Shown piece by piece: positions 47,743 to 56,692 of a stretch of 64,000 bases of DNA. Each line of letters opens with the position of its first letter. Position 1 is the stretch's first letter. The DNA is taken from assembly GCA_965203305.1 (NCBI GenBank), contig OZ241874.1, forward strand, positions 2,976,001-3,040,000. The letters are read 5' to 3'. A program made the translations under genes and the position numbers. The DNA comes from Bin80 sp965203305 (GTDB lineage: Bacteria; Bacteroidota; Rhodothermia; Rhodothermales; Bin80). The notes beneath the pieces are model-generated. The model was not told the DNA's origin, ran no database searches, and saw only the letters and a program-made list of their open reading frames with translations.

Positions 47743-48541
47743 CGACACAATATGGAGCGTGCGCCGTGAGCTTCTGAATAAAATTCTGTTTGAGTCAACG
47801 ACTCCACTGGGCAGAGGGAGCGATATTGCCCTGTTTATTCTGATCGTGTCCAGCGTGGTGGCCGTGATGCTTGAAAGCATTGATCAGGTAAGAGTGCAGC
47901 ATCAAACCCTGCTGATCACTCTTGAATGGATCTTCACAGTCATCTTTACCGTGGAGTATGTCCTGCGCCTCTACTGTTCACGGGATCCTGCCGGGTACGC
48001 CCGCAGCTTCTTTGGTGTCGTGGACCTGATTGCTGTGATTCCGACGTACCTGAGTCTGCTTCTGCCCGGGGCCCAGGCACTGATTGTTATCCGGATTTTG
48101 CGATTATTGCGCGTGTTTCGCGTCCTGAAGCTGGTTCAGTACAGCAGAGCCGGGATGTATCTGCTGTACATTCTTCGGGAAAGCTGGCAGCGCGTGTGGG
48201 TATTTGTGCTCGCACTGTCCCTGCTTGTCACGACGCTGGGGTCCATGATCTATCTGATTGAGGGGCCGGAAAACGGATTCGCCAGCATTCCCCTGAGCAT
48301 GTACTGGGCCGTGGTTACGCTCACAACCGTTGGGTACGGAGACATATCTCCGCAGACTCCCCTGGGAAAATTCGTTGCCGCCATTGTGATGGTCATCGGG
48401 TATGCCATTATCGTGATGTCTATCAGTCTTTCCTCCCGCCATTTCAAGCGAAGTACGCCCTGCATACGCTGCCGGGAAACGAGGCTGGAGAAGGGAGCCG
48501 CCTTCTGCAAGCACTGCGGGCATGAGTTTCACCAGCACTAG
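47726..48541 (+). CDS. Voltage-gated potassium channel-like ion transporter with C-terminal zinc ribbon
   Basis: I choose the GTG at 47726 (VEDKHSDTIW), 271 aa, overlapping the NUDIX stop by 17 nt; a GTG at 47759 is the alternative. The protein has the six-helix ion_trans plan: S1 (ALFILIVSSVVAVML), S2-S3, an S4 with regularly spaced arginines (RILRLLRVFRVLKL), the pore loop TLTTVGYGD (K+ selectivity filter) and S6. After S6 comes a short tail with two cysteine pairs, CIRC-x11-CKHCGHEF, a zinc ribbon that is not part of standard channels. It probably mediates K+ efflux or membrane-potential control; the ribbon may be a sensor or docking site. Confidence 0.88.
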   Translation: MEDKHSDTIWSVRRELLNKILFESTTPLGRGSDIALFILIVSSVVAVMLESIDQVRVQHQTLLITLEWIFTVIFTVEYVLRLYCSRDPAGYARSFFGVVDLIAVIPTYLSLLLPGAQALIVIRILRLLRVFRVLKLVQYSRAGMYLLYILRESWQRVWVFVLALSLLVTTLGSMIYLIEGPENGFASIPLSMYWAVVTLTTVGYGDISPQTPLGKFVAAIVMVIGYAIIVMSISLSSRHFKRSTPCIRCRETRLEKGAAFCKHCGHEFHQH

Positions 48542-51123
48542 ATGACCCGTTCCGCTGCCGGTTCCCGCATGTTATAGCTGGACGACATCACCCGGCCGTA
48601 GGCTCCGGCCATGGCAATCAGCAGGATGTCTCCCTCGGAAGTTTTCGGGAGTCTTCGTGCGCGTCCGATAATGTCACCCGTTTCGCAAATGGGACCAACA
48701 ACATCTGCGGTCATGCCCGGGGGTTCACCAAGTCTGGTCAGATTGACGATACGATGATGCGATCCATAGAGTGCAGGGCGAATCAGCGAGTTCATGCCTG
48801 TTTCCACCCCAATGTAGAACATCGCACCTTTTTGCTTGATCTGTGTGACGCGGGTCAGGAGTACCCCGCTCTCTGCCACCAGATATCGTCCTGGCTCAAT
48901 CCACAGCTCATATTGTGGGCAGGTTTCTCGAAACTGTTGCAGGCTTTCATCCAGAACAGCCAGGTTTAGCGGGATCGCTCCCGGCTTCTCGGGCACTCCA
49001 AACCCTCCGCCTACATTCAGGTGCGTGACATCGGGAAACCTCTCTGCAAGGGAGGCAAGTGCATATGCGGTAGAACTCCATGTGTCCGGGGTCAAGATTC
49101 CGCTTCCAATATGTGCATGCAATCCGGTAACCCGGATATCGTGCTCCCCAGAAATTTTCTGAACTGCTGACAGGTTTTCCGGGGCAATCCCGAATTTTGA
49201 GGAGGTGCCTGCCGTGCGTACATGCTTGTGGTGCCCTCGTCCCTGCCCGGGATCAAGCCGGAGGATTACATTGCGCCCCGCAAAGACATCCGGCCAGAGT
49301 TCCAGTGCCCTTACATTCCCTACCGTCACATGCCCTGCCAGCTCATATCCCAGAGAAAATTCTTCTTTGGGGACAAAATTGGGGGTAAAAAGAATTCTGT
49401 CGGAATCAATCTCGGGGAAAAGCTCATGGACATAATGCAACTCGCCCGGAGAAACACACTCAAACCCGATGCCCCGGTCATACATAATCCTTAGCACCTC
49501 AGGATTCCAGCATGCTTTCATGGCATAGAAGGAACGGTCTGCACCTTGAAGAGCCTGCAGACGCGTCACAGTGTCATTCAGATTTGCCAGATCATAGACA
49601 TAGCAGGGAGAGGTCTCGGATGCAAGTTCAAGCAGCCGGGTGCGCCGGGTTTGCCACCAGGGGGCAGGAAGTGCAGTATCGGGAGCTTTGAACAGTTCGC
49701 GGTACGTGGGGCCAAAGAGATGATCCGGTCCAATCTGTCCAAAAATCTGGCTGTGCAACTTCTTCATCAGCCTCTGTGCATGTATGCTGTCAACCACGAA
49801 CGTAAAATTCAGATCGCTGGCGGACTGTGTCACCAGATAGAGTTTCTGCTCATCCAGAACCTCAAGTGCGGGGCCAAGCTCATGCAGGACGCTCCGGATA
49901 TCACGCCCGACCATGCTGACCGCAGCACAGTCACGAATGCACTGTGCATGGCAAAATTCATTCAGGTCAGACAGGAGTGCTTCCATGGCAGACTCCTCCA
50001 GTGAAAATCCGTATACCGGATCAATGGAGACGGTCACGTTTGTTTCCGAGGTCGCGACCATTCCAATGGAAAGCCCCTGTCGCTCAAATGCCTGAAAGAC
50101 CTTCGCCAGAAATCCGACCGAATGCCACATGCGGGGGGTTTCTATTGCGACCAGAGTGATATCCGAGCGTGCGGCAATCGCTTTCACCTGGGCCCCATAG
50201 CTGTCAATATCTGCACTAATGACGGTTCCCTGCAAATCCGGGTTTGCCGTGGAACGCACATGCAAGGGGATTTTCTGGTCACGGAGTGGCTCAATACAGC
50301 GGGGATGCAGGACCTCCGCACCGGAACTGGCAAGCTCCTGAGCCTCGCTGTATTCGAGTTTTTTCAGCAAACGTGCACCCGGAACATGTCCCGGATTGGC
50401 CGTGAACATGCCAGGAACATCAGTCCATATCTCCAGTCGCTTTGCCGAAAACTTGCTTGCAAAATAGGCGGCAGACGTATCAGATCCCCCCCAGCCAACG
50501 AGTACAGTCCTGTTTTGCGAGTCACTGGCAATGAATCCCTGCGTGATGATGGCATTCTCATCAATCTGCTGAAGCTCGGGATCCGGGGCATGATGACACT
50601 GCGCAGAGAGGAACTCTTCATGCGGAAGAAGACGGGGGATGGATTTTGCCTTCAGGAGTGTCCGTGCATCCATCCATCGGATTTGGGCTCCCTGTGCATT
50701 CAGGAATGCTGCTCCCAGCGTTGTGAGCATAAGTTCTCCCGTAGACAGTATCCGTGCCCGGAGTGCCGGCCCTGCATCACGAGTCAGTGAAACGCCGTAA
50801 ATGAGTCGCTCCAGTTGCTGAAAAAGTTCTTCAAGCAAAGATTCTCCGTCCAGATCGAGTTCCCGGGCAAGTGACAGGTGCCTTGCCCGGATGGCATCCA
50901 GCGACTCTTCGTAGTTTCCGGAGAGTGCAGCATCTGCCAGTTCTCCCAGTGCCCGTGAGATACCGCTGGCCGCGGAACAGACTATACATACATGTTCCCC
51001 GCATTCCACCCGCTCCCGAAAAATTCGGGCAATCGTATCCCAGTGAACTCTCGTTGAGACACTGGTACCTCCGAATTTAAGCACGACCCAAGAAGTCACT
51101 TTTATGGGAAAACGAATGAACAA
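48538..51123 (-). CDS. lysAC: Bifunctional aspartate kinase / diaminopimelate decarboxylase
   Basis: An 861-aa fusion of the first and last enzymes of lysine synthesis. The N-terminal aspartokinase (~1-460) has LKFGGTSVS, VGWGGSDTSAAYFA and two ACT-like regulatory segments (VTVSIDPVYGFS region). The C-terminal DAP decarboxylase (~490-861) is a PLP enzyme: the lysine in SFYAMKACWNPEV, HIGSGI, NVGGGFGVPE, EPGRYLVAESG and CETGDII. Fused forms are known from a few lineages such as Xanthomonas. The join lets lysine feed back on the first step while sharing regulation with the last. It converges with the channel gene, overlapping it by 4 nt at the stop codons. Confidence 0.93.
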   Translation of the reverse strand: MFIRFPIKVTSWVVLKFGGTSVSTRVHWDTIARIFRERVECGEHVCIVCSAASGISRALGELADAALSGNYEESLDAIRARHLSLARELDLDGESLLEELFQQLERLIYGVSLTRDAGPALRARILSTGELMLTTLGAAFLNAQGAQIRWMDARTLLKAKSIPRLLPHEEFLSAQCHHAPDPELQQIDENAIITQGFIASDSQNRTVLVGWGGSDTSAAYFASKFSAKRLEIWTDVPGMFTANPGHVPGARLLKKLEYSEAQELASSGAEVLHPRCIEPLRDQKIPLHVRSTANPDLQGTVISADIDSYGAQVKAIAARSDITLVAIETPRMWHSVGFLAKVFQAFERQGLSIGMVATSETNVTVSIDPVYGFSLEESAMEALLSDLNEFCHAQCIRDCAAVSMVGRDIRSVLHELGPALEVLDEQKLYLVTQSASDLNFTFVVDSIHAQRLMKKLHSQIFGQIGPDHLFGPTYRELFKAPDTALPAPWWQTRRTRLLELASETSPCYVYDLANLNDTVTRLQALQGADRSFYAMKACWNPEVLRIMYDRGIGFECVSPGELHYVHELFPEIDSDRILFTPNFVPKEEFSLGYELAGHVTVGNVRALELWPDVFAGRNVILRLDPGQGRGHHKHVRTAGTSSKFGIAPENLSAVQKISGEHDIRVTGLHAHIGSGILTPDTWSSTAYALASLAERFPDVTHLNVGGGFGVPEKPGAIPLNLAVLDESLQQFRETCPQYELWIEPGRYLVAESGVLLTRVTQIKQKGAMFYIGVETGMNSLIRPALYGSHHRIVNLTRLGEPPGMTADVVGPICETGDIIGRARRLPKTSEGDILLIAMAGAYGRVMSSSYNMREPAAERVI

Positions 51124-51228
51124 ATGGGATTTTGATCATTCAGGGCAACCTGTCTGCTCTTGAAAATGATCAACCGTGCTTGAACGTACAGATGAGTGAA
51201 CAGTGCGATAGCAACAGAATCATTGCGA

Positions 51229-51540
51229 TCATAAGCCCGGCAGTTTCACAGAAATGCAACGGAACCACTGCTGCACTGGAGCCGAGGCTCTAGCGTGAAT
51301 CTCGGGCCTCCCGATTACGCATGATCCAGGCGGAGTATGCGGTTGGAGGAAGATTCGCCCTTTTCCGAACAGATTATCTCTGAACACGGATGTTATCTCA
51401 TAGCCACCCGGCCCAGTTTTCAATTTTGCAAGTCTGTACAGGTGGGATGAAATCTTCCCCCTTGGGTAGCCCCCACATGGTGCAGATATTGGAGTTCGCC
51501 GCTCCAGGCGCGGCATTGACAGAATCGGGGGCTCAGCCAT
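51229..51540 (-). pseudogene. Remnant of IetS-like subtilisin (S8) protease gene
   Basis: An ATG at 51540 overlaps the stop of the preceding AAA ATPase remnant (ATGGCTGA), the usual coupling in IetAS-type pairs. The first ~45 residues (MAEPPILSMPRLERRTP, then a Gly/Pro patch and LYRLAKL) resemble the N-terminus of the S8 peptidase partner. After that the frame loses resemblance and stops at 103 aa. The whole subtilisin catalytic domain (Asp-His-Ser) is missing. The identification rests on gene order plus a short N-terminal likeness. Confidence 0.45.
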
Positions 51541-52490
51541 CGGACCTTCTTCCCCGCCACGCATCACTGGTACGAACCGGCTGAACTCGTTCCTGCCAGA
51601 GCTTTATTTGTTCCTCAATTGCCTCTTTTAGTGGACGCTCCTGCATGGTCATTACATCACGGCGGCGAACATCCAGTGTAAACGCCTCCGCTTTCTGCAT
51701 AGCTGATTGCACCGAGACGCTTGGATATGGGAGATCCCGTCACACCAGGATGCTTGTCAAAATATTCCGCCAATTCCTTTTCTCCAGGTGCAGGCAAGGC
51801 AAGTCATAACTGAAATCAACGCCATGCAGCGCGGTCTAATAGCCCGGAATGGTTTGTAGCAGCAATCGCAACCGAATAACTCGGAAGCTCATCTACCTGC
51901 ATCAACAGCGATGTAACGACGCGTTTGATTTCCCCAGTTTCAAGAGTATCTCCGCGCTTTTTCCCGACTGCATCAAACTCGTCAAAAAAACAAAACGCAT
52001 GGCGTGGTCCTTACATGATCAAACACACGTTTCAGCCTGCCTGCTGTTTCCCCAAGATAACTGCCGATCATGGACTCATAACGAACCAGAAACAAGGGCA
52101 GTGCCAGTACTTCAGCAAGAGAGGTTTTCCCGTTGCCCGGCAGGCCAACTAGAAGAAGGTGATGTCTGGGATCAATCCCGTGTGCACGCAGGAGGCTGGC
52201 TCTTTGCTGTTCTTCAATTAACTGGTCTACTGCCTTGCGGCAGATACCGGAAAGAATCATGTCATTCAACTCTCTCCTTGGCATGATTTCAGTGATGAAT
52301 TCGCGCCAGTTGTTCCCGCTCGCCGCAACTGAAGAAAGTCTGTGTCTGCCGTTCCCATTCGTTCGCATAGCGCGAGCGAGCCTGTCAGCAATTACCGTGT
52401 GCTGCTTGCCTTTTTCCTCAGCAATGATAGTCTCAACTGTTGAGCGGACAGCAGGCATATCCCCCGAAACACTGTGGCTCGTACGAGACT
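51533..52490 (-). pseudogene. Decayed AAA+ ATPase, IetA-like
   Basis: Reading from about 52490: STVETIIAEEKGKQHTVIAD, the linker VDQLIEEQQRASLLRAHGID, Walker A LLLVGLPGNGKTSLAEV and VRYESMIGSYLGETAGRL, a match to the ATPase of the AAA ATPase/subtilisin (IetAS) pair. It is broken: an extra T in the T7 run at 51984-51990 shifts CVLFF|DEFDAVGKK; two TGA codons follow in AAWR*FQL*LALPAPGEKE; a further frameshift lies near AISYA; the last part (VRRRDVMTMQERPLKEAIE) ends at 51533. A small deletion is also apparent after the Walker A helix (AEVLA-LPLFLVRY). The 5' end is cut off at the 42-bp repeat at 52497. Confidence 0.7.
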
Positions 52491-52496
52491 TACCAG

Positions 52497-52538
52497 GTAT
52501 CCCCCCTGACAGCTTACATGGAGGCTGTTCGGACGGAT
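52497..52538 (+). repeat. 42-bp inverted repeat, left copy
   Basis: This 42-bp block (GTATCCCCCCTGACAG ... TTCGGACGGAT) recurs perfectly in inverted orientation at 54033-54074. Weaker similarity (TACCA) continues just outside both copies. It marks the point where the IetA-like remnant is cut. Confidence 0.85.
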
Positions 52539-52996
52539 ACGGATCAAACATCGTGGCAGAAGGGATTAAACGCTGTTGAGAAACTGGTTGAACGGGCTGA
52601 AGCCAGTTATAATGCCTGTTGCCTGAACTAAATCAGCCTGACATACTCGAAATGGATACCGAAGATAGTCTGGATATATTTCCTGGAACAGAATGCAATG
52701 ACTGAGTAGAAGCGTGATGGAACATAGGTGATCCGCATCATTAGGGATGAGAGGCGTTGTGAGGTTTTCAGATGCATCTGAAAGAAGTTATGCCGTGAAA
52801 TCCGCATGAGTATCAAACTCAGCGTTTCAGTACTACATCACGACCATGATGCAGAAATCTACGCGGGCCTCCTGCTGGTTAATGAGAGTATCAGAAAGCC
52901 TGCGACAAAAAGCAGAAATCTACAAACGAAGTGGAAGGTGAAACAAAGTGTGTGCTGGGCAACTTCGTCAATTGACCGCACTGATAATAACCCAAA
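52539..52996. other. Region between the left 42-bp repeat and the 304-aa gene
   Basis: About 460 bp. An open stretch continues from the repeat on the plus strand (KGLNAVEKLVERAEASYN) and stops near 52631. A minus-strand frame at 52628-52816 (FYSVIAFCSRKYIQTIF) faintly recalls the C-terminus of an IS5-type transposase but is too short and frameshifted to name. The promoter of the downstream gene should lie in the AT-rich last 150 bp. Confidence 0.35.
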
Positions 52997-53911
52997 ATGA
53001 CTGAACACAAAATGGCAAAAACTTTGTTTTCCATCGCTTACGACGGCCCTGCACTTGTTGATGGGACAATGGATGTACGAGACCTGGCACCTGCTTTGTT
53101 AGCCACAAGTGAGCTTTTTACAAGTGCCAGCAGAATCCTTTATGGTAAAGATGCCGAAGTTAAGGTCAGCATAAGTGCAACAGATAGCGGATCCTTCGAA
53201 GTGATCTTAGACCTTGTTATGTCAGCTTGGGATAAAATTGTTGACATGTTCAAGGGAGATTCTGCCGAAGCACTGGAAAGGCTGATCGCTATCATTCTAG
53301 GGACGGGTACTGTGGCTACTGGTGTGTTTGCCCTCTACAAAAAGATTAAGGGGCGTAAAGACGCAAAAGTTGAACAGTTAAAAAATAACAAAATTGCGAT
53401 TACCATAGGAGAAAATCGTATTGAAATAGATAAAAATGTGTATCTCGTCTACTCTTCCCCAGACACACAGATAGCAATTCAAAAATTAGTGCAAGAGCCA
53501 CTAAAACGTGCCGGCATAACAGAGTTCAAGTCAAGTTATCAAGATGTAACGGTTACCGTTTCAAAAGAAGAATCCGAATACTTCTCACATCCTCCTTCGT
53601 CGGAAGAGCAAGTTACTGAGTCCTCACGTCAAGTAGCTTTTAAGATACTGTCTGTTTCCTTCAAAGAAGACAATAAATGGCGGCTTTCCGATGGCAGTTC
53701 AACGATATACGCAGAGATGGCAGACGAACATTTTCTTGACAGAATAGAAAAGAACTTGGTTTCTTTTTCAAAAGGGGATACGCTGGTTTGTACTGTGAGA
53801 ACAACTCAGACGCTTGATGCTAACGGAGGGCTTAAAGCTACACACATTATTGAGCGTGTGGTAAAACACATACCACCAAGCTCCCAACTGGAAATTCCGA
53901 ACGACGAATAG
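52997..53911 (+). CDS. Conserved hypothetical membrane-anchored protein of accessory islands
   Basis: A 304-aa protein (or 299 aa from the ATG at 53012, MAKTLFSIAYDG). The N-terminal ~100 residues, with DGPALVDGTMDVRDLAPALLA and a following SGSFEVILDL strand, look like the N-domain of a family seen in mobile islands. One membrane helix follows (LIAIILGTGTVATGVFALY, ~95-113), then a basic stretch KKIKGRKDAK and a C-terminal domain of ~180 residues (VTVSKEESEYFS, VSFKEDNKWRLSD, EKNLVSFSKGDTLVCTV). No catalytic motif is recognised. Composition is clearly AT-richer than the surroundings, and it is the only intact gene between the 42-bp inverted repeats, so it was probably acquired with that cassette. 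Confidence 0.75.
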   Translation: MTEHKMAKTLFSIAYDGPALVDGTMDVRDLAPALLATSELFTSASRILYGKDAEVKVSISATDSGSFEVILDLVMSAWDKIVDMFKGDSAEALERLIAIILGTGTVATGVFALYKKIKGRKDAKVEQLKNNKIAITIGENRIEIDKNVYLVYSSPDTQIAIQKLVQEPLKRAGITEFKSSYQDVTVTVSKEESEYFSHPPSSEEQVTESSRQVAFKILSVSFKEDNKWRLSDGSSTIYAEMADEHFLDRIEKNLVSFSKGDTLVCTVRTTQTLDANGGLKATHIIERVVKHIPPSSQLEIPNDE

Positions 53912-54251
53912 CTGAGGTTTTGAATCAGATTTCCCTGCGAATTTTGCTACAAAAATCCCTCCCTTGTATCGTCTCCTGGAGGGATAGGGTCGCTCTCAAT
54001 CTGTAAATCCGAGCCAATGTCGGAAAATTTGCATCCGTCCGAACAGCCTCCATGTAAGCTGTCAGGGGGGATACGTTGGTATGGTGGACTTGTACCTTCC
54101 TGAGTCCACTCTGTGACCGAGGAGTGGTCGTGTTATCGGTCTGCGGGTTCTTCTGGCAGTCTGTTGGTATCCGTCCGAAAGTTCTGTATTGATCAGACGG
54201 GGCCATCCCATCCAGGCAGATTGGATAAGCTTCTTGAATGTGATTGCCAAT
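53912..54251. other. Repeat-rich region between the 304-aa gene and the btuB-like gene
   Basis: It contains the right 42-bp repeat (54033-54074) and, at about 54098-54165, a segment shared with the susC upstream region (CTCTGTGACCGAGGAGTG and TTCTTCTGGCAGTCTG). Minus-strand frames here (PRSQSGLRK) have counterparts at 39.45 kb, as expected for fragments of a multicopy element. No gene. Confidence 0.45.
54033..54074 (-). repeat. 42-bp inverted repeat, right copy
   Basis: Perfect inverted copy of 52497-52538. The two copies bound a 1578-bp segment holding the 304-aa gene. Confidence 0.85.
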
Positions 54252-56087
54252 TCATTGAAGAGAAAAGCCTATATCAAGCCGTACAGATCGCGGGGCCATG
54301 GGATTTCCGGGTACATACTCGTAGTGGTTGTCCAGAACGTTATCCAGCAGAAAACGAACAGTAACAGGATCAAAATGCAGGCGCAACTGGGTGTCTGCCA
54401 GAACGATAGGATCCAACTTCCCTGCATCTCCAGCCAGTAACTGCACCCCACTATATCTTGCCCCGACCTGGAAGCCCAGGAATCTCCACTGGACATCTGT
54501 GAATGCCTTGATTTGATGATTCGGAACCAGACGCACCTCTCCCGTACCTTTCGAGTGCGTGTATGTCCACATCACATTGCCGTTAATTCGCAAATCAGGA
54601 TTGAGCCGTTCTTTGAGGTTCAGAGAGGTTTCCAAGCCACGATTCATCACTTTTTGCACATTCCCAGGAGACCAGACACCTTCCTCATTCGGCACCCATA
54701 CAATCTGATCCGTCATGCGCATTGAAAATGCGGTGATCTCCGCCTGAAAGACTGGTGATGTCCAGATGACTCCCGTATCATAAGACCACCCCTTCTCTGG
54801 GCGGAGGTCTGGATTGCCTCCTGACTTCCAGAACCTGTCATTGAATGTCGGCATGCGAAATGCCCGTCCGGCAGATCCCTTGAGATTCAGCGTTGAGCTC
54901 AGGGCTGCATTTATCCCGAGTTTGGGGGTGAATGCCCAGATCATCTGATCTTTCTCGTACCCGTCCAGCCGTACCGAAGGAAATATGGTTACCGCGTCCC
55001 ATGTCCGCGAACCGCTGAAATAACCTGCAAACCTGTATTCTCGCAAACCGCTTTTCAGGTTGGGGTGACGAACACTGGCATACCCTCCCGTCAGTCCAGT
55101 CACCAGATTCCATGACCAGTTCGTGAATGTTAGCGAGAAATCAGAGGAAACATCAAGATTACGTCCGGTATCATTTATAGACCAGCGTGGATTATTATAT
55201 CGGAGTTTGGCATTTTCTGCCTGCGCCTTTGCCTGGAAGAGGCCCCATCGCCAATTTTGTGTGAACTGCGTCCATATCCGTGCAGTTGCGTCCCACTGGC
55301 GGGTTCCATCAGAAAAGGCGGAGTGAATTGTAGGGACTCCCCGCTCCGCATGATTCCACAGGCCACTGACTCGGAGCTGGCTGGATACACTGTTCCATGC
55401 AAGGGAACCCAGTATGGACTGCCGATTCTGGTCTGCTCCCTTTCTGGGTGCGAGACGTTCGGGGTCCAGCCCCTGATTCGTATAGCTGAAGTCCCCGTCA
55501 GAGCGAAGAAAATCCGCAGATAGCATTCCAGAAAACGCCCCGAACCTTCCCGCACCATATACAGAGGCTTCGCGTCGGCCCCATGAACCTGTGCCGGCAC
55601 GAACTCTGACTGTGGGCATGGCAGATGTAGTTCGCAGGTTTACGACTCCACCAACTGCATTGGATCCGTAGATTGTACTGCTCGCCCCTGATATAACCTC
55701 AATGGAGTTGATCAGGGACAGGGGAAGCAGTGACAGATCTACCTGCCCTGCTGTCGGACTCAGGACTGGATTTCCATCCATGAGAACAAGAATCTGTGAA
55801 GCTGTGCTCCCTCGCTGAGCCATGGAGGACAGAACTCCACCATAGCTGCGAACATACAGTGTCGTGCGCAGGCCAAGCAATGATGCCACCGTTGAGGAAG
55901 CAGACTGCTCAAGTGCCTGTTGATCAAGAATCTGTATGCGCACAGGTGCACCTGCGACACTTACAGGAAAGCGTGTGGCCGTTACGGTAAGCTCAGGCAA
56001 CGCAACTGCGGAATCAGGAACCTGCGATTTGACTGCTGACAGTGGCAGAATTGCCAGAATAAGAAGGAGTGCTGTATGTTTGGTCAT
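54252..56087 (-). CDS. btuB: TonB-dependent cobalamin/corrinoid receptor, BtuB-like
   Basis: I start at the ATG at 56087 (MTKHTALLLILAILPLSAVKSQ), 611 aa, the usual BtuB length. The TonB-box region (LPELTVTATRFPV), plug (SSMAQRGSTASQILVLMDGNPV, INSIEVISGASSTIYGSNAVGGVVNLRT) and a 22-strand barrel ending in VRLDIGFSLQ are all visible. A cobalamin riboswitch lies directly upstream on the same strand, which identifies the ligand class as B12 or a related corrinoid. No BtuCDF transporter genes lie nearby. Expression should be shut off when B12 is plentiful. Confidence 0.9.
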   Translation of the reverse strand: MTKHTALLLILAILPLSAVKSQVPDSAVALPELTVTATRFPVSVAGAPVRIQILDQQALEQSASSTVASLLGLRTTLYVRSYGGVLSSMAQRGSTASQILVLMDGNPVLSPTAGQVDLSLLPLSLINSIEVISGASSTIYGSNAVGGVVNLRTTSAMPTVRVRAGTGSWGRREASVYGAGRFGAFSGMLSADFLRSDGDFSYTNQGLDPERLAPRKGADQNRQSILGSLAWNSVSSQLRVSGLWNHAERGVPTIHSAFSDGTRQWDATARIWTQFTQNWRWGLFQAKAQAENAKLRYNNPRWSINDTGRNLDVSSDFSLTFTNWSWNLVTGLTGGYASVRHPNLKSGLREYRFAGYFSGSRTWDAVTIFPSVRLDGYEKDQMIWAFTPKLGINAALSSTLNLKGSAGRAFRMPTFNDRFWKSGGNPDLRPEKGWSYDTGVIWTSPVFQAEITAFSMRMTDQIVWVPNEEGVWSPGNVQKVMNRGLETSLNLKERLNPDLRINGNVMWTYTHSKGTGEVRLVPNHQIKAFTDVQWRFLGFQVGARYSGVQLLAGDAGKLDPIVLADTQLRLHFDPVTVRFLLDNVLDNHYEYVPGNPMAPRSVRLDIGFSLQ

Positions 56088-56205
56088 GACCGAATCTGTT
56101 AGTTTGTGAGATCCGGAGTGACCACCCGTACGGAGGACTGACACACTGACGGCCAGCGAAGGGCGGGAACCACAGACCTCTATTCCCGGAGGTTGTTAGT
56201 GAATG

Positions 56206-56412
56206 CCTCCTGGCAGGTCTCCTGACTCGCCGTACGAATGCATGAGCGCACTCTCAAGAGCGACAGGTGAACCTTCCCATCCATACGGACAGTGACGCAC
56301 AAGCCTTTCAGATGCTCTTTCGCAGAATCTTTCGATCCTGATACGGCCTACAGTTGCGGGTACAGCTCTGGAATCTTCTCAGAGAGAATGAACCAGATTC
56401 CCTTTTAACCGG
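56206..56412 (-). promoter_or_regulatory. Cobalamin riboswitch
   Basis: Read on the minus strand, the element has the conserved CCCGCAACTGTA block near its middle, a GAAGGTTCACCTG core, and near its 3' end the B12 box GAGTCAGGAGACCTGCC. Size and order of blocks fit the AdoCbl/MeCbl riboswitch class. It ends about 120 nt before the btuB-like start. A following G/C-rich stem (CCTCCGGGAATAGAGG region, about 56175-56200) may be the expression platform. Confidence 0.92.
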
Positions 56413-56692
56413 ACAATGTCCAGACCCAAGGCGACACAAGTATACGGAAAAAGTCAGAATACTTCAGTATCTGCCCAAGAAATTTTTGCAAAATCCTGCA
56501 TCTGCATCCCAGACTTCTGGAATGTCTCCTGCTCGCAATCCAGCCGTGAAGCACAGCTGAAGACATGGTAGCAACGAACGGATCTATCCCCTTCCCTGCG
56601 CAAATGCACAATTAACCGCACAAAAGGGGCAAGAGAGGTTCATACCCTTCCCCTGTCAGGAACCAGAAATCCAATCTGTCTAACCGACAGAT
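56413..56692. other. Promoter region of the riboswitch transcript and 3' end of the transglycosylase gene
   Basis: About 280 bp. The minus-strand promoter for the riboswitch-btuB transcript should be here. An 8-bp stem (AATCTGTC, loop TAACC, GACAGATT) at 56673-56693 touches the transglycosylase stop codon and may terminate that gene. No coding region is supported. Confidence 0.45.

Noticed and set aside
52628..52816. A possible IS5-type transposase C-terminus on the minus strand.
   Set aside because: The likeness is limited to a dozen residues and needs a frameshift; not enough to call.
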